Below, piece after piece: positions 7,466-14,598 of a DNA stretch of 14,598 bases (the stretch's first letter is position 1; every line of letters starts with the position of its first letter). The notes under the pieces were generated by a model. The model worked only from the letters and a program-made list of their open reading frames with translations. It had not been told where the DNA came from and ran no database searches. The position numbers and the translations under genes are program-made. Source of the stretch: Glomus cerebriforme (Eukaryota > Glomeromycota > Glomeromycetes > Glomerales > Glomeraceae); the NCBI GenBank assembly GCA_003550305.1, contig QKYT01000150.1:150583-165180 (forward strand), read 5' to 3'.

Positions 7466-9428
7466 TTATTCTCTTTGATAGAGAATATCATAATGTCCAG
7501 AATGATGTAATAATGTCAAAGGTCTTAAAATATTAATTTCATCATCGGGGTAAAACTCACGAAAACTAACCTTTTCCATCGTGTCAATTCCATTAATGTA
7601 TCCAATATTAATAGGAACTTTTAAAAATTTAGCCAATGCAATAGCATGAAGATGATCAGCTTCTTGACCCATTGCTTCCACAAAATTAGTACAAAACTGT
7701 TGCATACTAATTTCGAATTCAATAAAAGGTTCATATTCTTCACAATGTAATTTTAAATAAGCCGCAGTAATAAAACGAAGATAGTAAACGATATAGTTAG
7801 AGATTTCATCGATTTGAAATGATATTAATAACATTTCTTCGTCACGATCCCCATCCACGATATCTTTAACCCGCCTTTCAATGACATCATAAGCGTCTTC
7901 ATCATTAAACGAATCATATCCAGCTGCATTAAGTTGCGACTTCGTAGCAGCTAAAGCATTAAGTGCGGATTGACATAGTATTTTGTTTCCAGAAACCATA
8001 AGTCGTTCGAGCCATGCAAACGCAAAGGCTACATTACATAATACGATAATCATAATATATTAATTAATGGAATTAAAGTTTTAAATTACACAATTAAAAT
8101 ACTTACCTCTATAAAAACTGTTACCATCATTACTACAACGTCTTATTTGGCCGTATTCTTCTGCCAAGTTCTAAAATTTTAATAATTCACTTAAATAATA
8201 ATTAATACATTACGTTGAGATACAAATAAAGATAACAAACCATAATTTGTTGACAATATATTTCGCTACTCTGTTCATATTCTTGAAATAAGAATTGAAT
8301 GTCCTCTTTTAATGAAATAAGTGTCACTTCTTCGATTATAATAGATTCAGTGCTCCGTGTGATATTTTGAGTAGTTGCATTAGAAGTAACATTAGCCTCT
8401 TGCGTAGCATTTAAAGTAGTAGAACTGGAAGCAACTTCAGCAGTCTCTTGCGCAGAATTTGAAGTGGTAGCATTGGTAGCAATTTGAGCTAACATCGTAG
8501 CATTTAAGGGAATGACAAGTTTTGAGTCGGTGTTTCTCTGTCTACTATCAGTCTCCAAAAAGTGTTTTAATATATCATTACGTAATTCCTTTGGTAGAAC
8601 CTTTCTGTAAGAGTATACTTTATCTGAAAATTCTTTAGAAGAGAAACTATAGAATCCAATAAGAGGAATACATTGTTGTAAGGTATTCTTCAAAGTATTG
8701 AAATTATCTTTTGAATAACCGGAAGGATTTGAAGGAAGTCCAGGATTTTGAGCAATACCCCATTTAAGAACATGTTCCCATACCTGTACTTGGTTCATTT
8801 GAAGATTAACACTTTTAAGAATAGAAATCAAAGATTTTTCGGAAATTGAAACAAATTTAAGTGATCTAAAAATAATTTCTGGTTCATTAGACATTAAATT
8901 ATTACAAAATTCTTGAAGATCTGATAAAGAATTATTTTCAAAGCATGTTTGATATACGAGATTAAAATTTTGTTTCATCCAATCTTTTTTATTCTCAATC
9001 AAAAAAAGACTGTAAATATTTAATCAACTCCTCAAGACTAAGTTCATCAGCCGCTTTCAAAATTTTAATGATATCTGAACCGTCAAATTCATTCAAAGAA
9101 AGTATTCCTCCATAAATATACCTAAAATAAACGTAAAAAAAAAATTAAAACAATAACTTATTATTATATTTTTTTATACAGTTATTCACCTTAAGATTAT
9201 TTGAAAAATTTCCGCTGAAATATTTGGTAATTTAATAGGTGTCTCATTTTCATTGGTTGATAAAATTGTTTGGAAATAAGGGGAACGACAATTTAAGATG
9301 ACCATATGAGCGCGAAATATTTTTACGCTAGAATCATTTCCAACTTCAATAGTAATATCACAATATTTTTCATTATTCAAATTTTCAAGTAAATTTTGAG
9401 ATAATTTAGGTAAAAATTTATCAGACAT
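7466..9428 (-). CDS. BTB-BACK-otubain fusion protein, catalytic Cys replaced by Ser, with one frameshift
   Basis: Four exons are read: 9428-9190, 9121-8241, 8170-8107 and 8028-7466 (TAA), with GT-AG introns of 68, 70 and 78 bases. Allowing one extra T in the run 9001-9007, the product is 581 aa. BTB spans about 20-120 (CDITIEVG, FRAHMVILNCRSPYF, YIYGG) and BACK about 125-269 (NLVYQTCFENNS, VWEHVLKWG, TLKNTLQQCIP). A linker at about 270-339 is rich in Asn-Ala-Thr. Otubain (peptidase C65) fills about 346-581: LFQEYEQSSEIYCQQIM, then SNDGNSFYRAFAF, SNYIVYYLRFITAAYLK, EADHLHAIALAKFL and SGHYDILY. BTB-BACK proteins typically act as Cullin-3 substrate adaptors; otubains cleave or bind ubiquitin chains and E2s. 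Asp 388, His 573 and Asp 575 are kept but the nucleophile is Ser 391 (AGT, 8119-8117), so proteolysis is unlikely. The frameshift puts a stop two codons further on unless it is a sequencing error. All three splice junctions restore family motifs, which makes the model firm. Confidence 0.85.
8029..8106 (-). other. Intron 3 of the BTB-BACK-otubain gene
   Basis: Donor GTAAGT, acceptor TAATGTAG, 78 bases, phase 1. It joins DGNSFYR to AFAFAWLERL through a split Ala codon. The short third exon (64 bases) carries the otubain active-site loop alone. Confidence 0.85.
8171..8240 (-). other. Intron 2 of the BTB-BACK-otubain gene
   Basis: Donor GTTTGT, acceptor AAAATTTTAG, 70 bases, phase 0. It joins EIYCQQIM to NLAEEYGQIRR, which matches the continuous helix-to-core passage of otubains. 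If unspliced, the exon 2 frame ends 12 codons later. Confidence 0.82.
9122..9189 (-). other. Intron 1 of the BTB-BACK-otubain gene
   Basis: Donor GTGAAT, acceptor TTTATTTTAG, 68 bases, phase 2. Splicing makes the Arg codon AG|G and joins QIILR to YIYGGILSL, the usual BTB transition. Confidence 0.85.
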
Positions 9429-10747
9429 TATAATTGCAATGTTTTTTTTTAATAAATGATGTTTTAATGGATATATACTTTTTATAAAATATTTTGTGTA
9501 TCAATTATTCGAATATAATTTATGCGTTGCGTCTTATGACTTAATTATAAGTTTAAAAGGTGTAATGGCGTTAATGATCGGCGAGAGGTACATAACGATC
9601 ATTTTTATGGTTATTTAAGTATTGTCTTATGGTTTCACATGGAGAGATTCAGTTACTATTATGAGATTGAATCTTTTTATTGATTGATTATCAATGGTTC
9701 ACAATGATAAAATAGTATTAAACTGTCGAATTATCCGATTATTCGATTATTCGATTAAATAATAGTCTTATTAGTGACTATACTGCGGGTAGTCATCTGA
9801 TTTGCTGATTTAAATTTAGCCGATAAAGAAATTAAAAGTATATATATAGGCTTTAAGAATTTTAGGAAATCGGAAATGTTCGTTGTTGCGCTTTTCGTAG
9901 ACGAATTTATTTTTAAAAACACTAGTTTTATATAAACGTGTAATTTAAATTATTGGTTAAAAAAATAAATAAATAAAGACATCAATATTAAAAATTAAAA
10001 TATTATAAGATTAATATAACTATCAAATAATTTGACTTATTTATCTGACAATGTGATCATATTTGAAATTTATTCATTTATTTAATCAAGTTTTTTCTTA
10101 CTTTATAATATATCTTCTTTTTTCTTTGATGAAAAATATTTTTTTATAGTTGAAGAAAAAAGATATTTAACTCAAATAATAAATACAACTAAACTTTTCA
10201 TACTTTTACACATAAATGGGTAAACACAATAAAAATAAACATACCTAAAAGAAAAACAAGACAATATTAATACCCAAACCTAATACAGTATATAAACAAT
10301 GGTTCATTACAGAAGAAAGAAAATTCAAAGGGTGTAGGAGCGAACCGAAAAGAAAGATGAATTATTGTTAAATTAGCTGTTTTAATCCAATTAATAAGAT
10401 TTTATCAGAAATATGCCAACTACTTATAGTTATGTGCAAAAGAAAATTAATTAATTTAATATAGCTCTTTCTTAAATATTGTATACATATAATGAAACAT
10501 ATGTTTATAATCCTACTGATTTTTAAAGACAAAAAAAATTTTTTAATATTCAGGAATTTCTCAAATTCATTATACTTATTTTTCCTAATTTACTTAAAGA
10601 GACATACAAATTATTAATTTGGAATAGTCAAGGTTAAATTTTTTATTCTAAATAAAAGTGTTGCCAACTGATGGAAATAGTGGATTATTGAAATAATAGG
10701 TATACAATACGGCAAATACACAAATAAGGTTTTACAACTCTTTTTAG
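9429..10747. other. AT-rich spacer, no gene seen
   Basis: This is the upstream region of the minus-strand fusion gene. ATTCGATT words repeat three to four times near 9735-9760. A 40-codon open frame without ATG near 10249-10371 ends in EERKFKGCRSEPKRK, which recalls the EPKRKKK string near 6986, but is too short to call a gene. Confidence 0.45.
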
Positions 10748-11113
10748 AAAACACCTTCATTTAAAAGATATGGCATCTTTGTTACAATACTAAATGCCAT
10801 TATGCCTGTTATTTATAAATTTAATATATATTATTTTTTCGAAATGCAACTATTGCCAGGAGATAAAGAAAATAATAAAATAGTTATATAAAATCTAAAG
10901 TGTCATGAATATTTCCGTTCAATGATCAAATCTACAATTGATATATCAGGTATTGGCAAGTCATATTTTGGAAGATTAATGCTAATAGAGCTTCTTAAAG
11001 GAGGAAATCCAATTTTAATTAAGCAAAAAGGGTTTTTGACATTTACTAAGAAATTTACTTCCACAAAGATTTTAAAAAATATTTTTATGAAAAATTCTTT
11101 TGATATTTATTAG
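10748..11113 (+). pseudogene. Broken P-loop NTPase remnant, Crinkler-like
   Basis: A single plus-strand frame open from 10748 to the TAG at 11111-11113 is interrupted by one TAA at 10889-10891. Before the stop it reads FFEMQLLPGDKENNKIVI; after it CHEYFRSMIK, then ISGIGKSYFGRLMLIELLKG and NPILIKQKGFL. The second part resembles the Walker A helix region of Crinkler-type proteins, which in fungi usually have SGTPGIGKS; here the residues between Gly and Ile are missing, so the GxxxxGK[ST] loop is incomplete. Another coding-like piece, IKPDIIWE, follows in a different frame at about 11114-11137. A stop, a shortened nucleotide-binding loop and a frame change all point to a dead copy. The family call rests on motif memory only. 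ATGs at 10802 and 10922 exist but neither gives a full domain. Confidence 0.5.
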
Positions 11114-12060
11114 TTATAAAACCAGACATTATATGGGAATAATGAAATCTATTTTTTAAATGAATTTAAAAAATTTAAATATTAATATAATCAGTTAAAT
11201 TTTTTCTCTTTGAAGATACTATATTCCAGCTTTAAAAATGATATATAGAATTTGAACACATGCTTGATTTATTATTATTTTTTTTTTGGTTTGGCATACT
11301 TTATAAGTGATTAGTAATTTGGTAGGGAGATTCTGAAGTTTAATTATTATTCCTATATGTATTATTTTGAATTTTAATTTCGAGATGTAAATGATTGTAA
11401 TTTCGGTTTTTGATTTATATTATGTCTATATTTAAATTTTATTAATGAAAATAAATGACAAAATGTACGCCAGAAATTTTTCATTAACGCGATTTTAGCC
11501 GACATTATCAGTAATGTTAAATTAGCAACAAAATTATAAAGTCACGTGGATGAAAAATAAATTCGTCCATTTATTCCAGAAAAGCAGCGTACATTGAAAT
11601 TGATCGACAATTAGAAAAGTCCTTTTAAAGAAAATTTATATTTAGTGTTTCAACGTTAAAATGGTTCTTTCAATAAAATTAATCAATGATTGGTCGTTTA
11701 TTAATTAAATTTAAATTGTTTACTATTTGTTTTCATATATATCGCTATTGAAACTGTTAAAAATGGCAATATATGAATTTTGATTTGATTAAACTCATAC
11801 TATTGCCATTATTGTTGGTTCATACGAAGAAACGAGCTAGTTATTTTTCCCTTTATGAAATTCCATTTATTAAAAAAATAAAACAGAAAAAGCAAAAAAC
11901 AAAGAAATTCGGGTAATACAACAGAATTTATTGTTTTACTATGTTGTACATTGTATTTATAGTCAATCATTATAAACACGCCTATTCTTTTTTTTTTTTT
12001 GCTCTCTTAACTTCCAAAAAAAAAGAATTATTTTTTTTTAAAAAAAATATCATTGAAATA
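11114..12060. other. Spacer, likely upstream region of the repeat-protein gene
   Basis: No gene is seen. A 10-bp inverted pair, AATGGCAATA at 11762-11771 and TATTGCCATT at 11801-11810, could form a hairpin about 250 bases before the ATG at 12061. The last 100 bases are rich in T and A runs, as in a 5' untranslated region. Confidence 0.4.
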
Positions 12061-12636
12061 ATGTCCACAAATTCAGATTGGGGAAATGGGATTAAATTTT
12101 CTGAAGACAACCAGCATGAAGAAATTCCTGATCGGAAAAATAAATTTAAATCTTCCAAAACTGAAGTAAAACAAATAACTATTAATCAATTTATTCGGCA
12201 CGACATTTTCGTTCACAACTGTGACGGAGCTCTGAAAAACGATGAAATGATGGAAAAAATTCTTAATTCGCATTTAGAACATGTATACTCAATTATTTCA
12301 GACTATCAATTTTCAACGGATCACTTTCTCTTCAACGGTTTAGTACCTCAACCTGCTGAATATCAATTTTCAAACGAACAATTTCAGCCAGCGTTCTCTG
12401 CTAACGTACCGGACTTTCAAACCTTCTTCACTCAACCTGAATCTCAATCCTCAACAGATCAATTTCAGCCAGCGTTCGCTGCTAACGTTCAAGACTTTCA
12501 AACTTTCACTCAACCTGAACAACAATCCTCAACCGATCAATTTCAGTCAGCATTCGCTGCCAACGTTCAATCTCAGTCAACGATCGATCCAGACGTCTTA
12601 AATATTGTTAACGACTTCATGCATTTCAGAATATAA
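12061..12636 (+). CDS. Gln/Phe-rich tandem-repeat protein, function unknown
   Basis: A single exon of 191 codons runs from ATG 12061 to TAA. An in-frame ATG at 11941 exists, but the 40 codons it adds are homopolymer-coded Phe and Lys, so the later start is preferred. Residues 1-70 are charged, with a basic patch DRKNKFKSSK (24-33). From about 82 the protein becomes a repeat region: two full units of 27 and 26 residues starting QFQPAFSANV (107) and QFQPAFAANV (134), a partial third QFQSAFAANV (160), and a worn copy before them (82-106). Each full unit ends in QPE-x-Q-S-S-T-D. The end is DPDVLNIVNDFMHFRI. There is no signal peptide, membrane segment or known domain. Low-complexity Gln/Ser/Phe repeats of this sort occur in transcriptional activators and in phase-separating proteins; both are guesses. 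Base composition is clearly less AT-rich than its flanks, which supports real coding. Confidence 0.6.
   Translation: MSTNSDWGNGIKFSEDNQHEEIPDRKNKFKSSKTEVKQITINQFIRHDIFVHNCDGALKNDEMMEKILNSHLEHVYSIISDYQFSTDHFLFNGLVPQPAEYQFSNEQFQPAFSANVPDFQTFFTQPESQSSTDQFQPAFAANVQDFQTFTQPEQQSSTDQFQSAFAANVQSQSTIDPDVLNIVNDFMHFRI
12379..12582 (+). repeat. In-frame minisatellite of 81/78-bp units
   Basis: CAATTTCAGCCAGCGTTC begins at 12379 and 12460, and CAATTTCAGTCAGCATTC at 12538. Spacings of 81 and 78 bases are whole codons, so copy number can change without breaking the frame. Units two and three are the most alike, as expected of the newest duplication. Confidence 0.8.
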
Positions 12637-13504
12637 ATCATCGGTTCTTAAAATCCTTAAATCATTTACTTACGAGTCAGTTAATCGGTCCTTTTAAATT
12701 CAATTATAATTTTTAGATGTTTTACGCCAATGTTTATTATTTTTACATGCACAAAAATTTGATTTTTTTCTAAATATAATTTTTTACTCAAATGTCATTC
12801 GTAATCATTTTTCCAGACCAGCAATATTGTATCTTAATTAGTATTTCCGTTTATTGACAAAGTACTTTAATAATATTATTAATTTTTTTCGTTACAATTA
12901 ATTTCAATTTTTTTTCTTGTGTCGAGGAAATTTTATGGATTCGTCTTAGTTTAGATTGTTTGTGAATTTGTAACAATTTACCATAAATACACAATATTAT
13001 ATCATATATTAATGAAATTGTGAAAATAAGACCATATAGCAAATTAATGTTTTCGGTTAGAAATTATCATTTTTTCGTTGATTCTGGCCAAATTAATGAT
13101 GTGGCCCAAATTTGGTTAAAATGAGCCTCATTAATTTTCAGGTAACCATGCAAAGGAAATTTGATTGAATTGGCGTTCGTCACTTTTCTTCATTCTAGCT
13201 ATTTGCGTATAACAATAAACCAATCAAACATTGAGTTCAATAATACATTTTTTTTCTAAATTCGACCGAAGGATGTTGTATTATGTCAAGTGGAATCCCA
13301 TTTAATAGTACAAATTTTGAATAAAAATTATAAATTGTGAGAAATTTATCGGAATGAGAAGTGTGCTCTTTAAGTAAATTCAAAAGTATTTATTGACATT
13401 GGACTATAGAATTTTGATTATCTTCTACTTTATTAACGATATTAAAATTTTTTAAATTAGTTAACGATTCACAAATCAATCATAAAATATATTATAATTT
13501 TGTA
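12637..13504. other. AT-rich spacer, no gene seen
   Basis: This is the 3' flank of the repeat-protein gene. AAATTAATGA (about 13090) and TCATTAATTT (about 13129) form a short inverted pair. The open frame on the minus strand at 12851-13042 starts at TTG and has random AT-rich composition. Confidence 0.4.
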
Positions 13505-13828
13505 TCAGTTGTATCTTTTAAAATATGTAAATATGTCCTGACACAATACTTTCAGAGGATCATCCAAAACATAATTACGATCTTGCAATGAAAATCGTAT
13601 GAGACCGAAAATTATATCAACAGAAGTCCCATAAGAATGTTTCAAGTTTTGTTCCTTAATAGATGTTAATGGACAGAATATATTATATCCTCATCCATGG
13701 TACCGTTTTATGAATTATTGTCATCGGGTAATTCATTTTTTTGGGTAATTTATTTTGTCCTAACTTTGCGCTTCATCATTAAAAAGTTCATTCGTTTGTT
13801 GCGAACTATATTTTGCCGTAAACTTAAT
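13505..13828 (-). pseudogene. Decayed gene remnant with several in-frame stops, family unknown
   Basis: One minus-strand frame is coding-like across about 108 codons. Its last open part, 13690-13505 (61 residues, TGA end), includes NIFCPLTSIKEQNLKHSYG, then SVDIIFGLIRFSLQDRNYV and LDDPLKVLCQDIFTYFK. Further upstream the same frame reads TAKYSSQQTNELFNDEAQ and, after a stop, DKINYPKK. Five stops break it between 13765 and 13691 (one TAG, one TAA and three TGA). The amino-acid mix is far from that of random AT-rich DNA. I do not recognise the protein; an old transposon gene or a host gene copy are both possible. Confidence 0.4.
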
Positions 13829-14415
13829 TTATAGGTTTCATCTTTTCCAAGAACTGATAATACTAACTGCTAATACATTTTGCTTTTTATATTGTATGTA
13901 GAATTTTGCTGGCGACCAATTATACTAATTATTAAAATAGTAAATAAAAAATTTTCATTATGTAAAAATCCAATTCTCGCAAGAATTAAAGGGAAATGAG
14001 TTTTTTTTAATGTGTGCCGAATTGATCAAAATTTGCAAAATCGCACTGGCCGGATCATTTAAAGCTATAAGGATTATGTCAAAATTTTAAAAGAAAATTT
14101 TCTAAATCTGACTTAATTTACTCTTAATTTGTATGTATTTTTTTTTTTTTTTGCAGAAACTGGGGTGGGTCATGTTTAAAGAAATCGGCTTGGAGTGCCT
14201 AATTTGTTTTTGTTGATTTTTAATTCTTGGTTAATATACAAGATTTTGTATATTGGAACCATAGACTTTCATGCATTTAGAGAGGGTGTATACTTATAGA
14301 GATAATATAAAATTGGATGGAGAGTGTACAATTATAACTTAGAAAAGGTTCATTGTACATTAGAAATCCACTAATAGTCTACTATTTCATAATCTAGACT
14401 GGCCTACATTTGAAA
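13829..14415. other. Spacer with weak relic signals
   Basis: A 13-T run followed by GCAG near 14142-14158 looks like a splice acceptor, and the next 60 bases can be read as KLGWVMFKEIGLECLI, but nothing supports an exon beyond that. Another non-AT-rich phrase, ATCGCACTGGCCGGATCATT near 14040, may be a transposon fragment. No gene is called. Confidence 0.35.
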
Positions 14416-14540
14416 ATATAACTAAAGTGCCAGCTTGGTCCAGCTCAGATTTAAAATTATATCCAAAATGTCAGCCCAGCCTGGTCTGCATTAATATATC
14501 AATATCCAAAACCTGGCCCTAGACTCAGACCAGCAGAATT
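14416..14540. repeat. Degenerate tandem repeat with a 43-bp period
   Basis: Units start with ATATAACTAAAG (14416), ATATCCAAAATG (14459) and ATATCCAAAACC (14502), exactly 43 bases apart, and each continues into a GC-richer half with CCAGC, GGTC and TGG words. The array is close to the poly-T tract at the window end. Confidence 0.55.
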
Positions 14541-14565
14541 TTAATTAGGTTATTATAATAGATTT

Positions 14566-14567
<2 letters not shown>

Positions 14568-14598
<31 letters not shown>
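14568..14598. repeat. Poly-T tract of at least 31 bases, cut by the window end
   Basis: Uninterrupted T from 14568 to the last base. It may be a sequence-end artefact, or the tail of a minus-strand retroposed element lying beyond the window. Confidence 0.7.

Noticed and set aside
8170..9002. Treating the BACK-linker part as a gene of its own starting near 9002
   Set aside because: The codon at 9002 is TTG, and the BTB frame continues directly into it apart from one T, so a single gene with a one-base indel is simpler.
11941..12060. N-terminal extension of the repeat protein from an earlier ATG
   Set aside because: The added residues come from T and A homopolymers (Phe and Lys runs), typical of an untranslated leader; the ATG at 12061 starts the normal-composition coding part.
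12073..12273. 66-codon minus-strand open frame
   Set aside because: Antisense shadow of the repeat-protein gene.
12851..13042. 63-codon minus-strand open frame
   Set aside because: TTG start, no recognisable motif, AT-rich background composition.
1..14598. tRNA, rRNA, CRISPR array, bacterial operon signals, telomere repeats
   Set aside because: No cloverleaf with GGTTCGA-type loop, no conserved rRNA words, no regularly spaced identical repeats with unique spacers, no ribosome-binding-site pattern and no telomeric array were seen on reading both strands.

Overview
The window reads as nuclear DNA of a filamentous fungus, most likely an arbuscular mycorrhizal fungus (Glomeromycotina, Rhizophagus-like). 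The base composition is very AT-rich with many homopolymer runs. Genes are interrupted by short GT-AG introns of 68 to 78 bases. The gene families seen (BTB/BACK proteins, lineage-expanded TKL-type kinases, and a relic resembling Crinkler-type P-loop proteins) are ones known to be strongly expanded in these fungi. The species is inferred from family resemblance only.

Layout, left to right: a BTB-domain gene cut by the window edge (minus, 1-179); a 61-bp perfect-ended inverted repeat (290-350); AT-rich spacer; a two-exon protein kinase gene (minus, 1495-2755); a 178-bp tandem duplication whose second copy is split by a 644-bp foldback/MITE-like element with a recognisable target duplication (2866-3873); about 3.5 kb of spacer with coding relics, small palindromic repeats and degenerate lysine-rich motif repeats (to about 7250); a four-exon gene for a BTB-BACK-otubain fusion protein (minus, 7466-9428); more spacer; a broken P-loop relic (plus, 10748-11113); a one-exon gene for a Gln/Phe-rich tandem-repeat protein (plus, 12061-12636); a broken gene remnant (minus, about 13505-13828); and a 43-bp tandem repeat ending in a poly-T run at the window edge.

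The main result is the fusion gene at 7466-9428. An N-terminal BTB plus BACK module, the usual layout of Cullin-3 substrate adaptors, is joined through an Asn-Ala-Thr-rich linker to a complete otubain (peptidase family C65) domain. The otubain domain keeps the Asp of the Asp-Gly-Asn motif and the C-terminal His-Tyr-Asp, but its nucleophile Cys is replaced by Ser. This suggests a ligase adaptor carrying an inactive deubiquitinase fold, perhaps used for ubiquitin or E2 binding as human OTUB1 does without catalysis. The BTB-BACK part is separated from the rest by one extra T in a seven-T run, so the locus is either a sequencing-error victim or a recent pseudogene. Both the fusion and the loss of Cys are read directly from the DNA; the function is inference.
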